Part shown: positions 55,819 through 64,000 of the stretch, piece after piece
Numbering within the stretch: position 1 is the first letter of the stretch
Layout of the letters: each line of letters opens with the position of its first letter
Source of the DNA: Candidatus Kapaibacterium sp.
GTDB lineage: Bacteria; Bacteroidota; Ignavibacteria; Kapaibacteriales; UBA2268
Assembly (NCBI GenBank): GCA_937927515.1
Contig: CALBDO010000014.1
Span: 39,059-103,058, forward strand
DNA length: 64,000 nt
Reading direction: 5' to 3'
The notes under the pieces: model-generated
Database searches by the model: none
Seen by the model: the letters and a program-made list of their open reading frames with translations, nothing else
What the model was told of the DNA's origin: nothing
Translations under genes and position numbers: made by a program

Positions 55819-56906
55819 TTCACCCTAACGTAGTATTTTCCAGGTAGCTGTTTAATAAAACCTTTAAATTCCATATTTAAAAGTCTATATAATAAGTCCG
55901 ATATGTCGAGTTTCAACTCTTCAGAAATAACATCGATGTGTTTAGGCTCGCTTGTAATTAATTCGTAAATAGCAGTATCGGTCTTGTCTTCCAAAAGTGT
56001 TGTTTCTTCCGCTTTTGGGAAAAGAGTATCCTTATCGGCAAGCCCTAAATCAATGAGTACATCTTCGGGCGAAGTAGCAATCTTTGCGTAATTATTTTGA
56101 ATGAGAAAGTTAGTTCCACGACTCTTGGGCGAATTAATGTTTCCGGGTATTGAAAACACCTCACGATTTTGGTCGAAAGCGAAGCGAGCTGTAATCATAG
56201 CACCGCCTTTTATATCGCTTTCGACAACGATGGTGGCTATGGAAATGCCACTTATGATTCTATTTCTTTGGGGGAAGTATCCGGGTAATGCTTTTGTACC
56301 AAATTTATATTCTGTTATAATTGCACCATCACTTTCAAGTATTTTGTCGATTAAATTACGAGTGAGCGAGGGAGTAACGCAATCAAGGCCACAAGCCAGA
56401 ATTCCGTATGTTTTACCTTTGTTTTCTATTGCAGCAAGATGCGATATAGTATCTATGCCATAGGCCAAGCCACTAGTTATTATTATTCCATTCTCTACAA
56501 AAAATCGTGCAAAATTTTCGGCTACAAGCTTTCCGTACTGTGTGTTTTTCCTTGTACCGACCATCGAAATCGAAGTACCGTTTGGCTCTATGTTTCCTTT
56601 AATAAATAAAATCAAAGGTGGATACTGTATTTCCTTAAGAAGTTTGGGGTAGTCCTCGTCCCAAAAACTAACTATCTTTGCATGAAAACTTTCAGCCTTG
56701 AAAATTTGAGATTCAGCTTCTTTGCGAGCAAAGATTAATTTTTCGTAAGAGCCCACGAAATCCGGAAAAAGATGAGCCCGTTCGTTTTCAACAATGAATG
56801 AAAGAAAATGGTCGAAATTTTTGAAATTCTCAATAACGCTTTTTAATCTTGGCATCGGGGCTATTCGAGAAATTGTTAATGCAAGAACTTCGTCAGTTGA
56901 CCACAT
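55815..56906 (-). CDS. dprA: DNA processing protein DprA
   Basis: A 363-residue DprA/Smf that loads RecA onto incoming single-stranded DNA during transformation. The N-terminal helical part (VLALTISRIAPMPRL) is followed by the Rossmann domain with ISMVGTRKNTQYGKL, ITSGLAYGIDTISH, ACGLDCVTPS, FPQRNRIISG and the closing NINSPKSRGTNFLI. A C-terminal winged-helix-like part (ELITSEPKHIDVISEEL) is present. It overlaps the TrmH gene by 14 bases and the prenyl synthase by 4. Confidence 0.94.
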   Translation of the reverse strand: MWSTDEVLALTISRIAPMPRLKSVIENFKNFDHFLSFIVENERAHLFPDFVGSYEKLIFARKEAESQIFKAESFHAKIVSFWDEDYPKLLKEIQYPPLILFIKGNIEPNGTSISMVGTRKNTQYGKLVAENFARFFVENGIIITSGLAYGIDTISHLAAIENKGKTYGILACGLDCVTPSLTRNLIDKILESDGAIITEYKFGTKALPGYFPQRNRIISGISIATIVVESDIKGGAMITARFAFDQNREVFSIPGNINSPKSRGTNFLIQNNYAKIATSPEDVLIDLGLADKDTLFPKAEETTLLEDKTDTAIYELITSEPKHIDVISEELKLDISDLLYRLLNMEFKGFIKQLPGKYYVRVK

Positions 56907-57699
56907 TTTTATGCCTTTGTTTTCTATTGACTTCGCTTAAGGTAATTGCAGTAGCTACTGCTACATTCAACGAATCTACATTTCTTTCAATAGGTATTTC
57001 AATAATTGAATCCGAAAATTTTAATACTTCGGAAGATATCCCATCATCCTCGTTGCCAAATATCAAAACAAACTTATCTGGAAAATAAAAATCAAATATA
57101 CTCAAAGAGTTAGAAGTGACTTCGCAAGATATTATTTTGTAACCATTTTGTTTTAACCAATTTAATTCATAGTAAAAATTGTTGGCTTTTCGCACTTTAA
57201 GGTAGAAAACATTGCCCATGGAAACCCTAACAGCCCGCCTTAAGAAAGGACTTGTAGTTTGCTCATCAACCAAAAGAGAGTCGAAGCCAAATGCTCTACA
57301 GATTCTAACTATCTGACCAACATTTTCTGAATTATTTATTTTATTTAGGGCTACAATTCGATTTGATAGTTGAGAAAGCTCCGTATTCGCAGGTATGTGC
57401 CCAATTGCCATTATTCCAGAGTGAAGATGAAATCCTACAATTTTTTCCATCAAAGATTTAGAAGCATAAAATTTTTTCTCCTCGGGCACCATTTTAGAAG
57501 AAATCAAGTTTTCGTATCTTTCGTAAAATTCCAAAATTGCAAATATGGAGTGAATTTTCAAAGCACTACCGAGTAGTCGAAGTACAACTTTTTCTCCCTC
57601 GGCAACAAAGACGTTTGCATCCAGATGCGAGGGAGGGGTATAACGTAGGCTACGATAGAATGAAATCCTAGGGTCATCTATTTCAGTGATTTCGACCAT
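56893..57699 (-). CDS. TrmH/SpoU-family RNA 2'-O-methyltransferase
   Basis: A 268-residue SPOUT methyltransferase with an N-terminal substrate-binding part and the knotted C-terminal domain. Motif 1 is ENVGQIVRICRAFGFDSLLV, motif 2 FVLIFGNEDDGIS and motif 3 IPIERNVDSLNVAVATAI. It would 2'-O-methylate a tRNA or 23S rRNA ribose. The target is unknown. It lies five bases after the cyclophilin gene and overlaps dprA. Confidence 0.88.
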   Translation of the reverse strand: MVEITEIDDPRISFYRSLRYTPPSHLDANVFVAEGEKVVLRLLGSALKIHSIFAILEFYERYENLISSKMVPEEKKFYASKSLMEKIVGFHLHSGIMAIGHIPANTELSQLSNRIVALNKINNSENVGQIVRICRAFGFDSLLVDEQTTSPFLRRAVRVSMGNVFYLKVRKANNFYYELNWLKQNGYKIISCEVTSNSLSIFDFYFPDKFVLIFGNEDDGISSEVLKFSDSIIEIPIERNVDSLNVAVATAITLSEVNRKQRHKNVVN

Positions 57700-57704
57700 T
57701 TAAA

Positions 57705-58295
57705 TTATTTAGAGACCTTTCTAATTGTCATTTCGATTTTTTCGACTGGGCTACTAACTTCATTTGAATATGGTTGCTTTTCCAGTTGTGTCTTCTCGAC
57801 TTTGTCCAAGACGTTCCATCCCTCGAGTACTTCGCCAAAAATAGTGTAGTTACCATCGAGCCACGGTGCATCTTTGAAACATATGAAAAATTGAGAGGTT
57901 GCACTATTTGGGTCGTTTGTACGAGCTGCGGAGAGAGTTCCTCTTTTGTGTTTAAGATTGCTAAATTCTGCAGGTATTTTCCTTTGGGAGGGGTCGCCCA
58001 TACCCCAAGTGCTTTTAGGCTTGTTCTTAGAATTAGGACAGCCACCTTGCATCATAAATCCGGGAACAACCCTGTGGAAAGCAGTGCCATCGTAAAAGCC
58101 AATGGAGACCAAGCTGTCGAAATTTTTGCAATGCATCGGGGCAACATCGGGGAATAATCGTACTTTAATTTCTCCGAGGAATTTATCCCCCTGCTTTAAA
58201 GAGATAATGTAGAGGTATTTGTTTGTCTCAGTATTTTGGGCGTATACCCCAATTGTCGTAAAAAACATCATAATAATCAATCCAAATATTTTCAT
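57705..58295 (-). CDS. Exported cyclophilin-type peptidyl-prolyl isomerase
   Basis: A cyclophilin of about 196 residues with a signal peptide (MKIFGLIIMMFFTTIGVYAQ). The catalytic region is FYDGTAFHRVVPGFMMQGGC, followed by GTLSAARTNDPNSATSQFFICF and WLDGNYTIFGEVLEG, all typical. It likely assists periplasmic folding. The track start at 58322 precedes the signal peptide. The ATG at 58295 with GGGAAAG upstream is preferred. First gene of the minus-strand run to deoC. Confidence 0.9.
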   Translation of the reverse strand: MKIFGLIIMMFFTTIGVYAQNTETNKYLYIISLKQGDKFLGEIKVRLFPDVAPMHCKNFDSLVSIGFYDGTAFHRVVPGFMMQGGCPNSKNKPKSTWGMGDPSQRKIPAEFSNLKHKRGTLSAARTNDPNSATSQFFICFKDAPWLDGNYTIFGEVLEGWNVLDKVEKTQLEKQPYSNEVSSPVEKIEMTIRKVSK

Positions 58296-58370
58296 ATCTT
58301 TCCCAAAATTTTCAAAAAACAAAATTAATCGATATTGCTAAATTAAAGGGTAAAATAAAGAAAAAATTTA

Positions 58371-58378
58371 TAATTTTG
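58371..58378 (+). promoter_or_regulatory. Possible -7 box of the tRNA-Leu/tig transcript
   Basis: TAATTTTG ends 13 bases before the tRNA-Leu 5' end and fits TAnnTTTG. No TTG at ideal spacing was found upstream. Confidence 0.35.
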
Positions 58379-58391
58379 TAAACTAAATCCT

Positions 58392-58473
58392 GCGGATGTG
58401 GCGGAATTGGCAGACGCGCTAGACTTAGGATCTAGTGGGGCAACCCGTGGGAGTTCGAGTCTCCCCATCCGCA
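58392..58473 (+). tRNA. tRNA-Leu (anticodon TAG)
   Basis: Acceptor GCGGATG pairs with CATCCGC. The anticodon stem CTAGA/TCTAG encloses loop CTTAGGA (anticodon TAG). A long variable arm (TGGGGCAACCCGTG) and the T-loop GTTCGAGTC are typical of class II tRNA-Leu. 82 bases including discriminator A. CCA is not encoded. Confidence 0.96.
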
Positions 58474-58503
58474 CTTTTTATGTGTTTGACTTTGGAGTTG
58501 TAA

Positions 58504-59916
58504 TTGGAATTAAACATTAACAAAATCGATGAGGCTACTCGGGAACTAACTATAGTTGTTCCCAAAATTTCCTTCGAGCAAGAGTTAGAAGCGGAGTTTA
58601 AGAATGCACAGCAGTACATTTCTCTTAAAGGGTTTCGTAAAGGTAGAGTTCCACTTCAATTGATAAAAAAACTTTATGGTAAAGAAATTGAAAGTGATTT
58701 TATTGGTGAATACGCAACCAAATTATTCAAAGATGCCACAGAAAAAGAGAATATCAAGTTCATTGGCAAGCCGATTTTCAAAGACATAAAAAAAGAAGAA
58801 GATACCGTAGCCTTTGTGTTTTCTTACGACGTTGTACCAGATATTGAATTGAAAGAATACAAAGGTTTGAAAATCTACGAGCCTGTACACCGAGTATCAG
58901 ATGATGAAATTGAACACGAGATTAATCATCGGAGATTGTATTCAGCAAATGTTAAAAATGCAGATGAAATCAAATCGGAGTTTACCATTATTGCAATCGA
59001 TATTATCCCATTGAACCAAGAGACCTTGGAACCACTCGAAGGTGGAAAAATTCAATCAACAACAATTTTGCTGTCCTCCGAAACAGTACCCCAGGACTTG
59101 AAAGCTCTGCTCATAGGCAGAAAGGTGGGTGATGAATTCGACTACAATCCCGGTGCGACTGAGCCATCTGCACCAAATGAAGTTGTAAGAATTAGAATCA
59201 ATAATGTATCGGAATTAGAGTTGGAGGAATTTAATGACGAGTTCGTAAAAAAGTATACCCGTGGCAGGTTATCCACAACAGAAGAATTTAAGGAAGAGAT
59301 TGGATATTTCCTGCAGGAGAAGTGGGATATGAGGTCGAATGATGAAATGGTTAAGCAAGTAATAAAACAGTTGGTAGAAGCTCACGAATTTGATTTGCCA
59401 CAGACAGTTGTGCATGAAACAGCTTTAAAATTAAGCGAAGATTTCATCAAGAAGTATCGAGAATCATATCCACAAATTAGAGACAAAAAGCCAGAAGACT
59501 TGTTAGCCGATTTTATTCCTATTGCCGAAAGTCAAGTTAAATGGTCAATAATCAAAAGAAAAATAATTGAAAAAGAAAATCTTGAACTTGAAGATTACGA
59601 TATAGAAACCATTGTTGAAGAACACAAACGGCAGAATCCAAACGCAAGTGACGAGGATATCAAAAATTACATTCGAAATAGTCCTCACATCGTAGATACG
59701 TTGCTGGAGAAAAAAACTCTCGATTTCATAATTGGATTTGCAGAAACAGAAGAAATAGATTTCGATGAGTATATGAAAATGTTAGAAGAAAAGGAACACG
59801 CTCACCATCATCACGAGTATGAACCTAATGCCGGGGTCACAGAAAAATCTTCTATCGTTGATGATTTTGTTGAACCACTTCCCGAGGAAGTCGAAGGAAG
59901 TCAAGAAAAACAATAA
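58504..59916 (+). CDS. tig: Trigger factor-like chaperone
   Basis: A 470-residue trigger factor. The ribosome-binding domain contains the signature GFRKGRVPLQLIKKLYG (residues about 43-60), followed by FKBP-like and long helical chaperone domains (EFVKKYTRGRLSTTEEFKEEI). An in-frame TAA lies directly before the TTG at 58504 and no ATG follows near the conserved N terminus, so TTG is the start, with ggag nearby. The acidic C-terminal tail contains a natural histidine cluster (EHAHHHHEYEP). It precedes clpP-clpX, the common tig-clpP-clpX order. Confidence 0.94.
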   Translation: MELNINKIDEATRELTIVVPKISFEQELEAEFKNAQQYISLKGFRKGRVPLQLIKKLYGKEIESDFIGEYATKLFKDATEKENIKFIGKPIFKDIKKEEDTVAFVFSYDVVPDIELKEYKGLKIYEPVHRVSDDEIEHEINHRRLYSANVKNADEIKSEFTIIAIDIIPLNQETLEPLEGGKIQSTTILLSSETVPQDLKALLIGRKVGDEFDYNPGATEPSAPNEVVRIRINNVSELELEEFNDEFVKKYTRGRLSTTEEFKEEIGYFLQEKWDMRSNDEMVKQVIKQLVEAHEFDLPQTVVHETALKLSEDFIKKYRESYPQIRDKKPEDLLADFIPIAESQVKWSIIKRKIIEKENLELEDYDIETIVEEHKRQNPNASDEDIKNYIRNSPHIVDTLLEKKTLDFIIGFAETEEIDFDEYMKMLEEKEHAHHHHEYEPNAGVTEKSSIVDDFVEPLPEEVEGSQEKQ

Positions 59917-59968
59917 ATAATTTTAGACTTTTAATCGTCACTCCAATTTTAATAATAAAGGATTGGAA

Positions 59969-60589
59969 ATGTACAATCAACTTGTTCCGATAGTAGTCGA
60001 GCAAACACCGAGAGGGGAGCGTGCATACGACATTTATTCACGCTTATTGAAAGAAAGAATAATATTCATTGGAACCCCAATAGACGACAATATCGCAAGT
60101 CTTGTGATTGCCCAGATGCTATTCTTGCAAAGTGAAGACCCCAAAAAAGACATACATCTCTACATCAACTCCCCTGGTGGAAGTGTTACTGCTGGTCTCG
60201 CAATTTACGATACGATGCAATATGTAGCCCCTGATGTGGTTACTATTTGTATTGGTATGGCTGCATCGATGGCACAAGTGCTTCTTTGTGCTGGTACCCC
60301 TGGCAAAAGATATGCACTTCCCCACTCTCGAATTCTGATGCATCAACCAACTGGTGGTACGCAAGGGCAATCTACTGATATAGAGATATATACTCGCGAA
60401 ATGCTTAGAATTCGCGACATGCTCTATGAAATCATTGCTAAACATACAAACAAAGACATCGAAAAAATACGCAAAGATGCCGATAGAGATTACTACATGT
60501 CTGCTCAAGAAGCTTTAGAATACGGCATCATAGACAAAATCCTTTATAAAGCACAAAAACCAGAACAGACAAGCGAAGAGAATAAGTAA
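59969..60589 (+). CDS. clpP: ATP-dependent Clp protease proteolytic subunit
   Basis: A 206-residue ClpP serine protease. [20 protein letters not shown], the nucleophile in [17 protein letters not shown] and the His in RILMHQP are conserved, and the acidic third residue lies in the [11 protein letters not shown] region. The ATG at 59969, preceded by agga, is preferred over the TTG at 59963. The stop overlaps the clpX start as TAATG. Confidence 0.96.
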   Translation: MYNQLVPIVVEQTPRGERAYDIYSRLLKERIIFIGTPIDDNIASLVIAQMLFLQSEDPKKDIHLYINSPGGSVTAGLAIYDTMQYVAPDVVTICIGMAASMAQVLLCAGTPGKRYALPHSRILMHQPTGGTQGQSTDIEIYTREMLRIRDMLYEIIAKHTNKDIEKIRKDADRDYYMSAQEALEYGIIDKILYKAQKPEQTSEENK

Positions 60590-61842
60590 TGTCTCAGAAG
60601 CGTCACACATACGGCGACATTCGTTATTGTTCCTTTTGTGGTCGCAATCAGTTCGAGGTCGAAGGCTTCTTCGAGGGCCAGAATAAAGTCCTTATTTGTA
60701 ATTTTTGCATTGAAAATTCCTACGAAGTTATAAAAAATAAACGCTTGGAAAAGTTCCTCATTGAAAGCCAGTTGGAGCGAATCCCAACGCCCAGCGAAAT
60801 CAAAACCAAACTCGACGAATATGTTATCGGTCAAGAATTCGCAAAGCAAATTTTGTCGGTTGCTGTCTACAATCACTATAAAAGAATACTACTAAACTTT
60901 GGAACTTCATCGGATGTTGATGTCGATAAAAGCAATATTCTACTAATTGGTCCAACTGGTACTGGGAAGACATTGCTTGCTCAAACTCTTGCAAAAATAC
61001 TTCGAGTACCTTTTGCTATCGCCGACGCCACGACTATCACCGAAGCTGGTTACGTCGGCGACGATGTTGAAACAGTCATTGTTCGATTACTTCAAAATGC
61101 TAACTACAATATAGGACTTGCTGAAATTGGCATTGTTTATATCGACGAAATTGATAAAATCTCGAGGAAGAGTGATTCTCCCTCTATCACTCGTGATGTA
61201 TCCGGAGAAGGAGTGCAGCAAGCATTGCTTAAAATTCTTGAAGGAACAATTGCCGGTGTACCCCCACAAGGAGGACGTAAGCATCCAGAGCAAAAGCTAC
61301 TTTATGTTAATACCAAAAATATTCTTTTTATCTGTGGTGGTGCTTTTGTAGGATTGGAACAAATTGTGGCAAAACGACTTAGGACAACAAGTATTGGCTT
61401 TACTGCGGAATTGCAGCCATCTTTAGACGAAACCATGCGTCTTTTGCGAAAGGTTGAACCCGACGACTTGATTAAATATGGTTTTATTCCCGAATTAGTT
61501 GGGAGACTTCCAATCATTGCGCCACTGGAGGAGTTATCTTCCGAGGCTATGAAACGTATCTTAATTGAACCTAAGAACGCAATCATTAAACAATTCAAGA
61601 AATTGTTTGAATTGGATGGAGTGGAACTCGAATTCACCGATGATGCTCTCGATGCTATTGTTCAAAAAGCAAAAGAAATGAAGACCGGTGCTCGTAGTCT
61701 TCGTGCAATAGTTGAAGAAATTATGTTGCCTATTCAATTTACAGTGCCAGATATGAAGGATGTGACAAAATGTATCGTTACGCGCGAGGTAGTCGAAAAC
61801 AATGCTCCTCCGATTTATAAGTTCAAGCGAGGTGCTGCTTAG
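60589..61842 (+). CDS. clpX: ATP-dependent Clp protease ATP-binding subunit ClpX
   Basis: A 417-residue AAA+ unfoldase for ClpP. The N-terminal zinc domain has [10 protein letters not shown] and ICNFCIE (four Cys). Walker A is [17 protein letters not shown], followed by the pore-loop region [30 protein letters not shown] and [16 protein letters not shown]. The start ATG overlaps the clpP stop, so translation is coupled. It converges on the C1 peptidase gene with only nine bases between stops. Confidence 0.97.
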   Translation: MSQKRHTYGDIRYCSFCGRNQFEVEGFFEGQNKVLICNFCIENSYEVIKNKRLEKFLIESQLERIPTPSEIKTKLDEYVIGQEFAKQILSVAVYNHYKRILLNFGTSSDVDVDKSNILLIGPTGTGKTLLAQTLAKILRVPFAIADATTITEAGYVGDDVETVIVRLLQNANYNIGLAEIGIVYIDEIDKISRKSDSPSITRDVSGEGVQQALLKILEGTIAGVPPQGGRKHPEQKLLYVNTKNILFICGGAFVGLEQIVAKRLRTTSIGFTAELQPSLDETMRLLRKVEPDDLIKYGFIPELVGRLPIIAPLEELSSEAMKRILIEPKNAIIKQFKKLFELDGVELEFTDDALDAIVQKAKEMKTGARSLRAIVEEIMLPIQFTVPDMKDVTKCIVTREVVENNAPPIYKFKRGAA

Positions 61843-61851
61843 ATGCATAGA

Positions 61852-63078
61852 TTATTTGAACTTTTCTAAAATATCTCTCACCGCATCTTTGTGAACTGTG
61901 AAGCTAAGCATTTTCAATTTTACGAAGTCTTCGTGGTAGAAGTAATATCCTTTGTTATTTCCATTAAATGAGCCGCTTCCTGAGTCTTTAATAAGAAACC
62001 ACATTTTACCTTTTGTATCAGTTTTGAAACCGACTAAGTGTATTCCGTGGTCGTCGCTTGTTGTGTTATTGGAAAAGCGCATTTGTCTGGCATTTTCGTC
62101 GATATATTCCGATGGGATGTCGAATGTTGGTACAATTGCTACTTCTCGATGCGACTCTATTCCCGGTTCCGACACATCGCCTCCGATTACCATCGTATAT
62201 CCATTTTTGATTGAACTTTTGATTATGTTCATATATTCCTCCAGGGGAACATTGTAGTACGAAGAGTCGTGCCACCAATTGTCTGGTACATTTAGCTCGA
62301 CTGTTTTGTAGTAAGGCTTTTGCATTAATGACATAAAGTCTACGTAATCGTCAAGATTGAGTTTAAGGAAATCCGATAGAAAACTTTTTGGTGTGTAAGT
62401 CTTTCCGTTGTAAACGAAATCTTTGGGCGGCTCCCCCATATATTTATTAAGAATACTCTTAATTGTTTGAACAACAAAGTCCTCATTCCAAAGGTCTATT
62501 TCTTTTACTTTCTTTAAAAAATTATTCATCTCGGTGAACATCTTCGAGTGGTCGTAATACTTTTGTCCTTCCAATTTCCCTTCATATGTCTCAAATGGTA
62601 CACATCCATACTTTTTCCAAATTCTTCGAACAGCATTTGATTCGCTTCCCTCCCCAAAAAATGACTTTCCGCTTGTTTGCACAAAGTATCGAGCCTTCTC
62701 TACATATTCCCAGTACACAGTGTACATCTGTGACAATTTTACTTTTTTGCCACTCTGTCTAAAAACTTCGGATTCAAAGAATGAAGTGGTTGAAAAGCTC
62801 CAACAGGTACCCGTTGCTCCTTGCGATATTGGTTCATTATGCCAGTAGTACTTAAATTCTTCAATCGATTTGGGAAGGTCGAGACCCTCGAAGTCGACAA
62901 CAAAGCGTGGTTCTTTTCTTTCTTCTTTTTGCCAATACTGCTGTGTAGACTTGTGAATCTCTTCCCAAAATTCGTTTTTCGACTCAATAAATTTACCCTT
63001 ATGCCTTTCTTGGGTATGCAATGTAAGATTGCCAATAGTTAGGCATAAAACTATGAATGTACTTATTCTAATATTCAT
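61852..63078 (-). CDS. Exported C1-family (bleomycin hydrolase-like) cysteine peptidase
   Basis: A papain-fold peptidase of about 408 residues with a signal peptide (MNIRISTFIVLCLTIGNLTLHTQ). The oxyanion Gln and nucleophile Cys are in ISQGATGTCWSFSTTSFFES and the His in DDHGIHLVGF. The third residue, usually Asn in papain-type NSWG, is Asp in WFLIKDSGSGSFNG. Overall layout matches PepC/bleomycin hydrolase-like proteins of Bacteroidota, which may act on peptides in the periplasm or outside. The ATG at 63078 is preferred over the GTG at 63084. The 237 bases upstream contain no clear gene. Confidence 0.88.
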   Translation of the reverse strand: MNIRISTFIVLCLTIGNLTLHTQERHKGKFIESKNEFWEEIHKSTQQYWQKEERKEPRFVVDFEGLDLPKSIEEFKYYWHNEPISQGATGTCWSFSTTSFFESEVFRQSGKKVKLSQMYTVYWEYVEKARYFVQTSGKSFFGEGSESNAVRRIWKKYGCVPFETYEGKLEGQKYYDHSKMFTEMNNFLKKVKEIDLWNEDFVVQTIKSILNKYMGEPPKDFVYNGKTYTPKSFLSDFLKLNLDDYVDFMSLMQKPYYKTVELNVPDNWWHDSSYYNVPLEEYMNIIKSSIKNGYTMVIGGDVSEPGIESHREVAIVPTFDIPSEYIDENARQMRFSNNTTSDDHGIHLVGFKTDTKGKMWFLIKDSGSGSFNGNNKGYYFYHEDFVKLKMLSFTVHKDAVRDILEKFK

Positions 63079-63315
63079 ACCCACTCACCTAATAAAAAAG
63101 CAAAACTACAAAAGTTTCATAAACATTTGCGAAGATGTTGTAACTGTCCACAACAAAAATTTTGCAATGCAATATGTTCGATTTTCCAACTTTTTTCGTT
63201 GGTATTACTTTTTAGAATGAAAATGTCATTTAATTAATAGGAATAGGTTACTCGTTAAATATCAAAGTCAGAGGAGATTTATTACTTTTGGGTCAGTATT
63301 CCATAAAAGAAACTG

Positions 63316-63531
63316 TTATTTTCTGATATATTGAATTATCAGCATAATCAGCGACAACAAAATGCTAATGATTAACATCGAAGTAATTGGAATAAAAATT
63401 TTTACATTAGGTTTGTCTATGATTATATCACCGGGGAGTTTGCCAAAAGGAATTTTCGAGAGATAGGGTAGGAGGACCCCCGCTAAAATTAAAAGCGCAC
63501 CCAAGATAATCAGAATTAACCTTAATCTCAT
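63316..63531 (-). CDS. DUF2905 small membrane protein
   Basis: A 71-residue protein with two transmembrane helices (LILIILGALLILAGVLLPYL; IPITSMLIISILLSLIMLII) around the family motif FGKLPGDI and KPNVKIFIPI. The function of DUF2905 is unknown. It stands alone, with 237 and 215 empty A/T-rich bases on its two sides. Confidence 0.85.
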   Translation of the reverse strand: MRLRLILIILGALLILAGVLLPYLSKIPFGKLPGDIIIDKPNVKIFIPITSMLIISILLSLIMLIIQYIRK

Positions 63532-63701
63532 CTTTTTTTAGATTATATTCTCGATAAAATTAATGAATTTTCACAAGATAGCAAAGTATAGTTGTGAAAT
63601 TATTTCAGCATGTTTCGCAGTGCAAGTCAACATTCCAAACTCTGATTTTATTTCTCAGTCTAAGTTGTTTTGCAAAATTTTAAAATTCACCCAACTTTGA
63701 T

Positions 63702-63709
63702 TATTTTTG
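63702..63709 (+). promoter_or_regulatory. Possible -7 box upstream of the partial methyltransferase gene
   Basis: TATTTTTG matches TAnnTTTG and lies 37 bases before the ATG at 63747. The closest TTTG upstream is 29 bases away, so the match is incomplete. Nothing else is recognised in the 215-base gap. Confidence 0.25.
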
Positions 63710-63746
63710 AATAAATTTCAAGAATGTATTTTAATTATTGGTTAAT

Positions 63747-64000
63747 ATGACAAAAGAAGAGAAATTTTACAAAGCATTACAGGATGTATTTATTGGAGCT
63801 AAAATCGAAGGCAAGGGTGGATTTATCAATCTGATGAAAATTAAATCAAATTATTACCGCAAGATTGAGGAATTACTTAGAGCAGACATAGAAAAAGCAT
63901 TAGAAAAATATCCTGGCTTCAGGGACGAACTCTTTGACAAACTTTATAGCTTTTTCAGCCGCTATTTTACGGAAAGCGGTTCAATCTATTTCAATTCAAC
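63747..64000 (+). CDS. N terminus of a DNA-methyltransferase-like protein (partial)
   Basis: Open from the ATG at 63747 to the window edge (84 codons, no stop), and missing from the ORF track for that reason. The product begins MTKEEKFYKALQDVF and includes ELFDKLYSFFSRYFTESGS, a stretch I associate with the N-terminal region of large type III/ISP-like site-specific adenine methyltransferases. The catalytic DPPY-type motif would lie outside the window, so this is a family guess. If correct, a restriction-modification or defence locus starts here. Confidence 0.55.
   Translation, partial: MTKEEKFYKALQDVFIGAKIEGKGGFINLMKIKSNYYRKIEELLRADIEKALEKYPGFRDELFDKLYSFFSRYFTESGSIYFNS

Noticed and set aside
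59800-59820. HAHHHHEY in trigger factor as a cloning-tag artefact
   Set aside because: It lies inside the natural acidic tail, is not at a terminus, and uses mixed codons in uninterrupted genomic context.

Overview
This is a low-GC, gene-dense bacterial chromosome segment (GC judged by eye, not computed). The organism is probably a member of the Bacteroidota/Ignavibacteria/Kapabacteria assemblage. Three large exported proteins end in a T9SS-type sorting domain (M4 protease, SBBP-repeat protein, putative glycosidase). Several promoters match the Bacteroidota form TTTG/TTG-N18-20-TAnnTTTG. The set of split hldE genes, MmuM-MetF fusion, DUF3417-type glucan phosphorylase and AccA/AccC fits the same group. 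Most of the window is core metabolism and housekeeping. No phage, IS element or CRISPR array was seen. Only the last 250 bases, with the start of a DNA-methyltransferase-like gene, hint at an accessory region.

Layout. (1) 1-5578 (+): tail of an unknown gene, carbamate kinase, an ATCase-like carbamoyltransferase with altered aspartate-site residues, ornithine aminotransferase, a family 3 glycosidase and a cyclic-2,3-diphosphoglycerate-synthetase-like P-loop GTPase. This looks like a catabolic arginine/ornithine cluster, closed by a hairpin terminator. (2) 5696-7167 (-): split HldE pair (heptose 7-P kinase and heptose 1-P adenylyltransferase), then rpoZ (+). (3) 7906-15792 (+): a tight run of ptsH, ptsI, two glycosyltransferases (the second fused to a truncated polyprenyl-phosphate sugar transferase module), accA, a YqaA/DedA-like membrane protein, a GT4 glycosyltransferase and a Nudix hydrolase. 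(4) 15854-18235 (-): queC, accC, tRNA-Thr(TGT). (5) 18399-21920 (+): lipoprotein and M4 metalloprotease with propeller and T9SS tail. (6) 22023-28203 (-): MmuM-MetF fusion, SBBP-repeat T9SS protein, glucan phosphorylase. (7) 28272-32889 (+): tsaC/Sua5, nitroreductase, ftsH, HAD phosphatase, DedA. (8) 32961-39691 (-): glgA, rpmA-rplU, purF, coaE, membrane pyrophosphatase (predicted K+-dependent, Na+-type gate). (9) 39899-46741 (+): ABC exporter half with a degenerate ATPase site, putative T9SS-exported glycosidase, DUF444 protein, DUF1573 protein. (10) 46909-58295 (-): hemerythrin-PAS protein, NDP-forming acyl-CoA synthetase, phosphate acyltransferase, HAL-family ammonia-lyase with a Cys-containing MIO triad, deoC, Omp85-like protein, prenyl synthase, dprA, TrmH-type methylase, cyclophilin. 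(11) 58392-61842 (+): tRNA-Leu(TAG), trigger factor, clpP, clpX. (12) 61852-64000: C1 peptidase and DUF2905 (-), then a partial methyltransferase (+).

Taken together, the window suggests an amino-acid- and glycogen-using heterotroph. It carries an arginine/ornithine branch yielding ATP through carbamate kinase. It also has an ammonia-lyase/phosphotransacylase/ADP-forming synthetase group for fermentative energy conservation, and glycogen synthesis and breakdown enzymes. The most interesting signals are substitutions in otherwise recognisable enzymes: the ATCase-like protein, the ammonia-lyase MIO triad, the ABC H-loop and Walker B sites, and the glycosyltransferase fused to a gutted sugar-phosphate transferase. 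I did not find a clear wholly new system. The candidates are listed with the tests that would decide them.
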